Below, piece by piece: positions 25,902 to 32,948 of a stretch of 64,000 nt of DNA. The stretch is from Candidatus Yanofskybacteria bacterium CG10_big_fil_rev_8_21_14_0_10_36_16 (lineage in GTDB: Bacteria; Patescibacteria; Paceibacteria; 2-02-FULL-40-12; IGHO2-01-FULL-4-A), in contig PCXQ01000001.1 in the NCBI GenBank assembly GCA_002794035.1, positions 18,388-82,387 on the forward strand, read 5' to 3'. Under the pieces are notes generated by a model. It was given only the letters and a program-made list of their open reading frames with translations, was not told the origin of the DNA and ran no database searches. The first letter of the stretch is position 1. The number at the start of each line of letters is the position of its first letter. Both the position numbers and the translations under genes were made by a program.

Positions 25902-28151
25902 TTATATACTAATCTCAATTATTTTCATTGTATCGTTACCGAAAATATCTACGACCTTTATGGCAATTTTACGTCTGCCTTTTGGTAATTCTTTATAAGC
26001 GGTTATAAACTCAAGGTTTCTGTCCTTTTTGGTTCTAAATGATTGCCATTCGTTTTCAAAAATGTAATCGCCGGTCCATTGTTCTTCAATTTCTTCCTTT
26101 TCGTTTTTTATAGCCACAACTTCTTTTTTGCTTTCAAAGTTAAAGTCAACGGACCAGTAATCAATCCAATCACTCCATTTTTCAGTCAAAACATCCCTTG
26201 TAACTACACCCTCTTTGTCTTTTGAGATTTTAATAATTTTACCATTTTCTACTACAAGCTTTTTGCTGCCGTTTTTGAGGCTTTCTTCTACCTCTTTAAT
26301 TGAATCTTGATTATAAAAAACTGAAAAATCAGTTAACTCAATGGCCAATGAGTTCTTTTTTATATGAGGCTTAACTTCAATGTAAGATACGTCGTGAAAA
26401 ACAACTTGGTTTTTTTCTACAGCCCGTTTGTCAAATACATCTCGTGGAATATATTTAAGGGCCAAATCAACACCTTGATTTTTGGCATCTTCTTGTATTC
26501 TCGGAAATAATCCCATTTCAAACTCAAAAGCCAATATGTCTACTTTAGTTATTTTCTTTTCAACTGCTTCTTTAATTACTTCTTCAACAAATAACCGAGT
26601 AACTGGCAAGTTAATTGGGCCAACAGATACTAATCTTGCAGATTTTTTACCGAAAAAGGTTTTGAAATTATTAATTGGTTCTGCTTTGTATGCTGACAGG
26701 ATTAAAGAAACAAAATCTTTTTCTTTCTGTGCGATTTGTTTTTGCTTTTGCTCGTCCCGAAGATTGGGGTTTATACCAACGTAATGCTGCCTTTCATATT
26801 TACCAAGATTTAATACTTCAAATGCCCGATAATCTTTCCCAGTCTTTTTAAGTTCTCGTTGCACTCCAATCATTCTCTTGCGTGTTGTGTGAATTGAGAA
26901 CTTACCCAAGTCAGAACCAATCCATTTGCGGCTTAGTTTTTCAGCTGCAGCAAGGGTGGTACCAGAACCGACAAAGAAGTCGGCAACAAGATCGTCCTCG
27001 TTTGAAGAGGCCTTTATTATGCGCTCAAGTAAGGACTCTGGTTTTTGGGTTGGATAATTATTACGTTCTTTAGCCATTGGATTAACTGGATTTATATCTA
27101 GCCAAATATCTTCAGAAACATTTCCTTTAGTATCTTCGTAAAACCTTTTTACATATGGTAACCCACTTTCAGAAAAAACAATAAGTCCCCGTTTCATTCC
27201 TTCATCTATTCTTTCTTGAGACCATATCCAGTGTTTGCCTGCCGGTGGATACAGCAACTTTTCACCGAATTTTTTTGCTTCACCTTGTCCCTTTTGAGTA
27301 AAATCAGCCAAAGAATATCTTTTTCCCGTTTGCTCATCGGTGTACCTGTAATGAGTTTTTAATAATTTTTCCGATTTCGGTAAAAATTGAGTATTAAAAA
27401 TAGTCTTCTCTTTATCTTTTGAATAAAAGAAGACTGTATCATGTACGTTTGGATAAGTTTTTGACTGTGGCTTAGCCGATGTCAGTTTTTGCCAAATAAT
27501 TTCATTTTTAAAATTATTAGTTCCAAATATCTCATCTAATACCAACCTCATGTAGCTGTTAACCCTCCAATCACAATGTACATAAATACTCCCGTTTGCG
27601 GCCAACAAATCTCGCATCAGTGAAAGTCGCTCGTAAATCATAGAGATAAAACTATCTGCTCCCTTGCCCCAAGTATCCCGATATGCTAATTCCTCTAATA
27701 CTGTTGGTTGTTTCTTAAACTCTTCGCCCCCAACCTCAATATCCATAGAAAAATCTGCCCCAACATCAAAAGGCGGATCAATGTAGATAAGTTTAATGCC
27801 CCCATTAGCTTCAATTTCTTCTCGTAGGGGTCCATTTTTTAAGCTTGATAGGATTAGTTTGTTGTCACCCCAAATAAGTTTATTAGTCCAGCCCTTGATT
27901 TGGCGGCCGCGCTGGTCAAAATCAAACAACACCTGCTGGCGCTTTACTTCCTTCTCACTTCTCGGCTCATCAACCTGTTCAATAACCTGAAATGGCAAGA
28001 TAACATTGGTGACTTCATTTGTCTTGCCGTTCCAGACAAGCTCAACCTCTCGTTTGTCCTCAAACAAAAGAAACCGGTACTTATCGGGAAGAGGTTTACC
28101 GGCTTCAATAAACTTTATAGCATCGCGTTTTTCATTGTCAGTTAGATCCAT
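25902..28151 (-). CDS. Type III DNA methyltransferase Mod subunit
   Basis: 749 aa. Beta-class order of motifs: IYIDPPFDVGAD (DPPF, motif IV, residues 125-128) comes before DLVADFFVGSGTTLAAAEKL (motif I, AdoMet binding). This is the adenine-N6 methyltransferase and DNA-recognition subunit of a type III system. The region between, and the long C-terminal part, would carry target recognition and Res contact. First gene of the eight-gene operon; no obvious SD before ATG 28151. Confidence 0.95.
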   Translation of the reverse strand: MDLTDNEKRDAIKFIEAGKPLPDKYRFLLFEDKREVELVWNGKTNEVTNVILPFQVIEQVDEPRSEKEVKRQQVLFDFDQRGRQIKGWTNKLIWGDNKLILSSLKNGPLREEIEANGGIKLIYIDPPFDVGADFSMDIEVGGEEFKKQPTVLEELAYRDTWGKGADSFISMIYERLSLMRDLLAANGSIYVHCDWRVNSYMRLVLDEIFGTNNFKNEIIWQKLTSAKPQSKTYPNVHDTVFFYSKDKEKTIFNTQFLPKSEKLLKTHYRYTDEQTGKRYSLADFTQKGQGEAKKFGEKLLYPPAGKHWIWSQERIDEGMKRGLIVFSESGLPYVKRFYEDTKGNVSEDIWLDINPVNPMAKERNNYPTQKPESLLERIIKASSNEDDLVADFFVGSGTTLAAAEKLSRKWIGSDLGKFSIHTTRKRMIGVQRELKKTGKDYRAFEVLNLGKYERQHYVGINPNLRDEQKQKQIAQKEKDFVSLILSAYKAEPINNFKTFFGKKSARLVSVGPINLPVTRLFVEEVIKEAVEKKITKVDILAFEFEMGLFPRIQEDAKNQGVDLALKYIPRDVFDKRAVEKNQVVFHDVSYIEVKPHIKKNSLAIELTDFSVFYNQDSIKEVEESLKNGSKKLVVENGKIIKISKDKEGVVTRDVLTEKWSDWIDYWSVDFNFESKKEVVAIKNEKEEIEEQWTGDYIFENEWQSFRTKKDRNLEFITAYKELPKGRRKIAIKVVDIFGNDTMKIIEISI

Positions 28152-28181
28152 GGGCCATAGTAAGATAACTTTTACTTAAAG

Positions 28182-28193
28182 GGTATCACTTTT
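28182..28193 (-). promoter_or_regulatory. Probable promoter of the defence operon
   Basis: AAAAGTGATACCC on the minus strand, 31 bp before mod, shares the A-tract plus TG-A-TA pattern of other promoters here (10988, 9748, 48254). Confidence 0.35.
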
Positions 28194-28239
28194 GTGCTGT
28201 TTTTTAAAGGTCTGAAAAAGAGCGTTGAGGGCGTTGACA

Positions 28240-28653
28240 CTAAACGAGAAATTGAGCGACAAACCAGATGCCGGCAGTAATTAAAAACCATATCAACTGA
28301 TTGGCTTCCCTAAAATCTCCGGAGCGGTAGTAGCGGCCAACTTGGGTTACGGTAAATATCGCGGCAGTCATCGGGATAAAGTTAAATGGAATATCAAATC
28401 TAAAGGACACGAGATAATATACGATTATTAAAGCTACCGCTTCGGAAAAACCCGAAAAGCGTGATTTTAAAATATCGCTATGTTTATCTAACAACCCTTT
28501 GAATGGGGCATAAATGAACATAGCAATAATTGGACTAATGGCTGCGATATAAAACAATGAGAATAAGGCCCATAAGAATGGCAAAAATATAAAAGAAGAA
28601 ATAATAACTATACCCCATAGCAGTAAACTAATTTTTGATTTTATTACATCCAT
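28240..28653 (-). CDS. Small four-TM membrane protein, unknown
   Basis: 137 aa from ATG 28653 (the longer ORF runs through the structured leader). Four hydrophobic segments at about 10-27, 30-50, 70-105 and 117-135, short loops, FREANQLIW near the end. No signature recognised. It lies upstream of the defence operon on the same strand, about 90 bp from mod, and follows a strongly folded leader. Confidence 0.65.
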   Translation of the reverse strand: MDVIKSKISLLLWGIVIISSFIFLPFLWALFSLFYIAAISPIIAMFIYAPFKGLLDKHSDILKSRFSGFSEAVALIIVYYLVSFRFDIPFNFIPMTAAIFTVTQVGRYYRSGDFREANQLIWFLITAGIWFVAQFLV

Positions 28654-28654
28654 A

Positions 28655-28765
28655 AAATTACAAAACCCGCCGCTAGGCGATGGATTTCTCCACCTGTTAC
28701 CCTTTCGGGTAACAACCACTGCTGGTGCTCCTAAACGACGGGTTTAGTACCCAGCAGTGGTTTTT
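28655..28765 (-). ncRNA. Structured leader RNA with two GAAA loops and possible pseudoknot
   Basis: On the minus strand: a 12-bp helix AACCACTGCTGG/CCAGCAGTGGTT (28751-28762 with 28714-28725) encloses CTAAAC/GTTTAG. Then come GTTACCC-GAAA-GGGTAAC (28696-28713), GGTGGA-GAAA-TCCATC, and CGCC-TAGC-GGCG. AAACCCG (28739-28745) can also pair with CGGGTTT (28663-28669), crossing the first helix. The GNRA loops only arise on this strand. It ends just before the ATG of the membrane protein. Confidence 0.6.
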
Positions 28766-28773
28766 ACGTCATA

Positions 28774-28796
28774 CCTCAAATGTTGACATTTTGAGG
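28774..28796. repeat. Palindrome upstream of the 28881 gene
   Basis: CCTCAAATGT (28774-28783) and ACATTTTGAGG (28786-28796) form an inverted repeat with TTGACA in it. It may be an operator for the rightward genes; unproven. Confidence 0.35.
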
Positions 28797-28880
28797 GTTA
28801 GGCAATTTTTAGTTGTTAGACCAATATTATCACAAAACCTTGAAAATCTCCATAATTTTCGTTTTACTTAAATTAATACT

Positions 28881-29636
28881 ATGGCCTTAATTAACGACAA
28901 ACAATTTAAACAATTTTTAGAACTCCTAATAAATAAGGTTGAATTAAGAAACGATATTCATTTGGGAATACAATACCGTGAATTAATCCAAATATTTTTA
29001 GATGATAACGCTATCAAAGATTATTTGCGCTATTCTGAAAATAAGAAGTTGTTAAAATTAATAGGCATATCTAAATATAAAGAAAAGGAAGATCCTTACC
29101 CTGATGATTATTATATAAACGAGATAACGCCTAACAATGATTTTATAGGCCCGAAAAGATATTATGCCGTAAAGAGGTATATACGGTATAATTTCTACCC
29201 AAAGGACAACTTTATACTTGATGTGTCTGATAAAAAAATTAAAGGTTTTTATAAGCAGTATCAAAAAGAAGGTCCGGGGCAAGACCCAAAACGGCTAATT
29301 TCCAAAAATAAAAGTGCTTATTTTTATAAATCAAAACAAATAGTTTTTGACAGTGAAGAAACTGACTACTTCAGAGTATTTGATGTCCTTTACGAAAATA
29401 GTGGGCAAGACAACTTTTTGTCATATGAAAATATAGATAAAGAAATGGTCCGAAGGGGCTCGCCAAAACTTATAGATGATCAACAAAAAATTAAACGTAT
29501 TCATAATGCAGTTAAGAACTTATTTTTATATTCTCGTTGCGGAAGTGAAAAGCTAAAAAATACTACGCCCAATAAAACTGAACTAATAAAAAAGGTTAGA
29601 GGGAGAGGGTGTGTTTTCAATAACCCTCTAATTTAA
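28881..29636 (+). CDS. Probable DNA-binding protein with C-terminal winged-helix features, unknown
   Basis: 251 aa. N-terminal helical region, then a Lys-rich middle. From about residue 160 (FRVFDVLYENSG) the order of segments and the final LIKKVRGRGCVF resemble the winged-helix effector domain of response regulators, whose wing ends in RGxGY. No receiver domain. It is the first rightward gene of the element and divergent from the defence operon, a position typical for a regulator. Family assignment is tentative. Confidence 0.55.
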   Translation: MALINDKQFKQFLELLINKVELRNDIHLGIQYRELIQIFLDDNAIKDYLRYSENKKLLKLIGISKYKEKEDPYPDDYYINEITPNNDFIGPKRYYAVKRYIRYNFYPKDNFILDVSDKKIKGFYKQYQKEGPGQDPKRLISKNKSAYFYKSKQIVFDSEETDYFRVFDVLYENSGQDNFLSYENIDKEMVRRGSPKLIDDQQKIKRIHNAVKNLFLYSRCGSEKLKNTTPNKTELIKKVRGRGCVFNNPLI

Positions 29637-29640
29637 TAAG

Positions 29641-29734
29641 TTATCTCTCAATTTCTTGTGGACAGCCAAATATCGGCTGTCTTTTTTTCTTTTTTTACTT
29701 GGTTTTAGCGGCCAAAGAGATAAACGGAGAAATT
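29641..29734 (+). promoter_or_regulatory. Leader with interleaved inverted repeats and terminator hairpin
   Basis: TTATCTCT (29641-29648) pairs with AGAGATAA (29716-29723), and AATTTC (29650-29655) with GAAATT (29729-29734): an A-B-A'-B' order. Between them GACAGCC/GGCTGTC (29661-29681) followed by a T tract is an intrinsic terminator. This could be attenuation before the primase gene. The short repeats are weaker than those at 30400 and 32733. Confidence 0.4.
29661..29690 (+). terminator. Intrinsic terminator
   Basis: GACAGCC, 7-nt loop, GGCTGTC, then CTTTTTTTCTTTTTTT.. on the + strand; after the 28881 gene. Confidence 0.85.
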
Positions 29735-29767
29735 AAAAGATATTAAATATTGATTCAAAATTAAATT

Positions 29768-30394
29768 ATGCAACCAATAATTAAAACTTTTACTGAACCG
29801 GATTGGGATTATCTGTTTTGGACTTGGGATTTAGAAAAACAATGGCAGGAGTCATTGCCAAGGCCAACTGAACGAGAGTTGTTAGGTATTTTCCCGGAAG
29901 CAAAAAAGATATTGCCGGCATTATTAAGGGACTGGCAACAAAGAAAAAGTGAATTAACCAAAGAACTGGCTCGGAAATTAAAAATAGTAAAACTTGGCGC
30001 GGATAGCGACAGCGAAAGATTTTTCTGGACTGAATGGCTGAAAACAAAATATTTAGGAGAAATTACTGAAATCGTTAATGACATTAAAAAGTTCAAGAGA
30101 ATGATGGCTATATCAAACAACCGGGGCCGAGCCTTACGAAGCGAAGAGTCATTGCAAAAGGCTTTAGCTGTGCCAATAGCATCGGCTATCCGAATTAAAC
30201 TAAGAAAATTGGGTAATAAACTTGTTGGGCTGTGTCCCCTACATAACGAGAGTAACCCATCATTTTATATCTATACCGATACTAATTCCTTTTATTGCTA
30301 CGGATGTGGCAAGGGTGGAAATGTAATCAACTTGGTTAGATTTCTACACGATTACACATTCCCAGAAGCAATAAAGTATTTAACTAATTTATAA
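29768..30394 (+). CDS. CHC2 zinc-finger primase-like protein
   Basis: 208 aa. The C-terminal part (about 145-205) is a CHC2 zinc finger of DnaG-type primases: GLCPLHNESNPSFYIY and SFYCYGCGKGGNVI. The N-terminal 110 residues are a separate helical region (TREL/PEAKKILP) of unknown role. There is no TOPRIM catalytic domain, so alone it can recognise DNA but not make primers; it may act with the ATPase that follows. Typical of replication modules of integrated elements. Confidence 0.85.
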   Translation: MQPIIKTFTEPDWDYLFWTWDLEKQWQESLPRPTERELLGIFPEAKKILPALLRDWQQRKSELTKELARKLKIVKLGADSDSERFFWTEWLKTKYLGEITEIVNDIKKFKRMMAISNNRGRALRSEESLQKALAVPIASAIRIKLRKLGNKLVGLCPLHNESNPSFYIYTDTNSFYCYGCGKGGNVINLVRFLHDYTFPEAIKYLTNL

Positions 30395-30399
30395 CTTTT

Positions 30400-30475
30400 G
30401 TTTCTTGTTCGGGCTCTTGGCAAAGGCCATAGTAAGCTCCGGCCAGGAGCTCAAACAAGAAACGCGGAGCTTACT
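30400..30475 (+). promoter_or_regulatory. Pseudoknot masking the ribosome binding site of the ATPase gene
   Basis: A 22-bp stem (30400-30421 with 30442-30463: 19 Watson-Crick pairs, two G-U, one mismatch) has a 20-nt loop holding AGTAAGCTCC (30431-30440). That is perfectly complementary to GGAGCTTACT (30466-30475), which contains the GGAG Shine-Dalgarno of the gene starting at 30478. An H-type pseudoknot or a switch between open and sequestered RBS is expected. Confidence 0.75.
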
Positions 30476-30477
30476 TT

Positions 30478-32022
30478 ATGTCAAACAACCAAAACAATGA
30501 AAAACAAAATAAGGAAGGGCGGAAACCACAAGCAACCAAAATCGTAGAATTGGTCAGTGAAAGCAACATAACCCTATTCCATAACGAGTTAAAACAGCCC
30601 TATGCCTATATTGAAATAAATAACCATAGCGAAATATGGCCCTGTGAAAGCAGGCAATTTAAGGACTGGCTGGGACACATATTTTGGAATAACGAAGGAA
30701 AATCTGCCTATCCTAATGCGATAAACGGTGCGCTATCAACATTAAGAGCCAAGGCGCTTTACGAAGGACAGAAGTATAAACTAAACAACCGAGTAGCAAT
30801 CAAAGACGGTGCAATTTGGTATGACCTTTCTAACAATAACTGGGAAGCGGTCCGTATAAGCAAAAATGGATGGCGAATCATAGGCAACCCTCCTATCATA
30901 TTTCAGCGCTTTTCTCATCAGCAAGAACAATTAACCCCGGTACCAGAAGGAAATATAAAGGATGTCTTATCGCTAATCAATGTAAAAAAAGAACACCAAC
31001 TGCTTTTATTGGTTTACTTAGTATCCTGTTTTATTCCGGACTTTCCCCATCCGATATTGGTGGTTCACGGGCCTCAAGGCTCATCAAAATCAATGCTATC
31101 CAAAGTTCTTAAAAGCTTAGTTGATCCATCTGTATTAGAAACTTGCGACTTCCCTGCAAGTAAAGCGGAACTGGCTCAAATACTATCCCACCATCACTAT
31201 GTTGTCTTTGATAATCTCTCGTACCTATCAGATTCAAATTCCGACATTCTATGCCGTGCTGTTACCGGAGGAGGATTTTCAAAACGGGAACTCTACACGA
31301 ACGACGAAGACGTAATACACCTATTTAAGCGTTGCATAAACCTCAACGGCATAAATCCGGTGGCAACAAAACCAGACCTGCTAGAACGAAGCATATTACT
31401 GGAATTAGAAAGGATACCCAATGAAAAAAGGAAAAAAGAGACAGATATTTTGCAGCAATTTGAAACCAAGAGACCAGAAATATTAGGGGCAATCCTAAAC
31501 ACAGTTGCCAAAGCAATGGAGATTAAAGAATCAATAAAAGTAACTGGATTGCCGCGGATGGCGGATTTTACAGAGTGGGGTTGCGCTATCGCTGAAGCAA
31601 TAGGACATCCAAAAGAAGAGTTTTTATCTTCTTATTTTGAAAACATAAAGTCGCAAAATGACCAGGTTATTTATGATAGCCCTGTTTGCAGTACTCTTTT
31701 GAGCTTAATGAAGGAGCGAGAGCAATGGAATGGAACAGCAACGCAACTTTTATCTGAGTTAATTGAAGAGGCGGAAAGGTTAAATATCAACACAAAAGAA
31801 AAAGGCTGGCCCAAATCAGCAGCGTCATTAAGCGGTAAATTAAATAACTATAAAACCAATCTTGAAGAAGCCGGTATAAAAATAAATCGTTTTGATGAAA
31901 ACAGGCAAAGACAATTATCTATCAGCAATGATTCTGCTATTGAGAGCCAGGCCGGCAACGGATTAGCCGAAGAAGACGATAGAGACGCTGCAACGCTCTC
32001 AACGCTCTTTCCCGAGCATTAA
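30478..32022 (+). CDS. P-loop ATPase / replicative helicase-like protein of the element
   Basis: 514 aa. Walker A VVHGPQGSSKSMLSKVL near residue 197 and Walker B HHYVVFDNLSYL near residue 240, followed by a conserved Arg-containing segment (GINPVATKPDLLERS). The order matches primase-helicase ATPases of phages and integrative elements (D5/DUF927-like, SF3/AAA+). N-terminal 150 residues may bind DNA. C-terminal region is helical. With the CHC2 protein it forms a replication module. Translation seems controlled by the pseudoknot just upstream. Confidence 0.8.
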   Translation: MSNNQNNEKQNKEGRKPQATKIVELVSESNITLFHNELKQPYAYIEINNHSEIWPCESRQFKDWLGHIFWNNEGKSAYPNAINGALSTLRAKALYEGQKYKLNNRVAIKDGAIWYDLSNNNWEAVRISKNGWRIIGNPPIIFQRFSHQQEQLTPVPEGNIKDVLSLINVKKEHQLLLLVYLVSCFIPDFPHPILVVHGPQGSSKSMLSKVLKSLVDPSVLETCDFPASKAELAQILSHHHYVVFDNLSYLSDSNSDILCRAVTGGGFSKRELYTNDEDVIHLFKRCINLNGINPVATKPDLLERSILLELERIPNEKRKKETDILQQFETKRPEILGAILNTVAKAMEIKESIKVTGLPRMADFTEWGCAIAEAIGHPKEEFLSSYFENIKSQNDQVIYDSPVCSTLLSLMKEREQWNGTATQLLSELIEEAERLNINTKEKGWPKSAASLSGKLNNYKTNLEEAGIKINRFDENRQRQLSISNDSAIESQAGNGLAEEDDRDAATLSTLFPEH

Positions 32023-32041
32023 TAAAACAAGGGGTACTACC

Positions 32042-32057
32042 CATAACTTAAGTTATG
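32042..32057. promoter_or_regulatory. 16-bp palindrome over a start codon
   Basis: CATAACTTAAGTTATG is a perfect palindrome whose last three bases are the ATG of the 32055 gene. Operator or hairpin masking the start. Confidence 0.4.
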
Positions 32058-32426
32058 CAGTGTAAATACATAAAAAATAATAAAAAACAGTGCGGAGCAA
32101 ACGCAATGCTCAAAAACAGTTATTGCTTTTATCATAATCCGGATGTCAAAAAAGCAGATAAAAAAGAGGCTCAATCAAGAGGTGGTAAGGGCAATAAAAG
32201 TAGAGTTAGTGAAACTCTTCCGCCAATAACTTTCAAGAAGTCCCGAAACGTCGTCGGATTGCTTGAGGAAACTATTAATTTGGTTAGGGCAGGAAAAATG
32301 GAAATACGAGTTGCTAACTGCATAGGATACTTGTCGGGCCACATCATCAAGGCAATTGAGGTTTCAGAGCTTACGCAACGCCTACAGGAAGTTGAGAAAA
32401 AAATAGAAATAAAATGGCAGGAATAA
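32055..32426 (+). CDS. Element-encoded zinc-motif protein, unknown
   Basis: 123 aa. N-terminus C-x9-C-x9-C-x3-H (MQCKYIKNNKKQCGANAMLK then YCFYHNP), a small zinc motif found in many phage and element proteins, then a Gly/Lys-rich linker and a helical, coiled-coil-like C-terminus (SELTQRLQEVEKKIEI). Function unknown; it overlaps the next gene by 13 nt. Confidence 0.7.
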   Translation: MQCKYIKNNKKQCGANAMLKNSYCFYHNPDVKKADKKEAQSRGGKGNKSRVSETLPPITFKKSRNVVGLLEETINLVRAGKMEIRVANCIGYLSGHIIKAIEVSELTQRLQEVEKKIEIKWQE

Positions 32427-32704
32427 CTTTATCTACAATAAAAAGATTAGAGAAAAAAGCCGAAGAATTAAGGGCGGCAAATCCAATAGTGGACCGGGTC
32501 ATAACTGTTCCTTGGCCTTTAGAGATTTATAGCGAAGAGGGAGAAAGATTTATCCAAGAGGAAATTGAGCGGCGAAATCAAATTAGGAAAGAATCCGGTA
32601 TTTATTCCGAAGGTCCTTTCTACGTGATTATGCCGGGTAGAATGCCTCAATGGGTGGCCGAAGAAGAATGGAGGAAACAAGAAGAGGCAGAGAAACTTAA
32701 ATAA
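32414..32704 (+). CDS. Small charged helical protein, unknown
   Basis: 96 aa, rich in Glu, Lys and Arg, with a Pro-Trp motif (VPWPLEIYSEEG) and C-terminal WVAEEEWRKQEEAEKLK helix. No TM or Cys. Overlaps the preceding gene, so translation is coupled. Not recognised. Confidence 0.65.
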   Translation: MAGITLSTIKRLEKKAEELRAANPIVDRVITVPWPLEIYSEEGERFIQEEIERRNQIRKESGIYSEGPFYVIMPGRMPQWVAEEEWRKQEEAEKLK

Positions 32705-32723
32705 TTTCCAATTTTAAGTTATA

Positions 32724-32948
32724 ATGAGTAAACTACACAAAAACCCAAATAGTAGTCAAGACCTTGAACATAACGAGGGGCAACGAGGGTTTTTGTGTAG
32801 TAACAAAACTTCTTGTCGTTGCCCCTCTTTGTGCTATAAGGCGTCCTCTGTTTTAGATCCCAAGTCATTAGAACAAGCATATTTTAGAATTTTTGACTGG
32901 GTTTTAGAAAACAAGGACAGTAAATTATGGAAAAAACAAAAAGATTAG
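32724..32948 (+). CDS. Short ORF across a pseudoknot, before the recombinase
   Basis: 74 codons. Residues about 1-35 are encoded by the folded RNA element at 32733-32827 and look non-protein-like, whereas the C-terminal part (LEQAYFRIFDWVLEN) is a plausible amphipathic helix. It overlaps the recombinase start by 22 nt. It may be a real small protein, an upstream ORF that couples translation to the recombinase, or spurious. Confidence 0.35.
   Translation: MSKLHKNPNSSQDLEHNEGQRGFLCSNKTSCRCPSLCYKASSVLDPKSLEQAYFRIFDWVLENKDSKLWKKQKD
32733..32827. promoter_or_regulatory. H-type pseudoknot formed by interleaved inverted repeats
   Basis: CTACACAAAAACCC (32733-32746) is the exact reverse complement of 32787-32800 (14 bp). 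GAGGGGCAACG (32775-32785), in its loop, is the exact complement of 32817-32827 (11 bp). The stems are 1 nt apart at 32786, allowing coaxial stacking. It precedes the serine recombinase gene; it may be a regulatory RNA or a recombination-related DNA site. Confidence 0.7.

Noticed and set aside
28655..32827. CRISPR array
   Set aside because: The repeats in the element are inverted pairs, not regularly spaced direct repeats; no cas genes.
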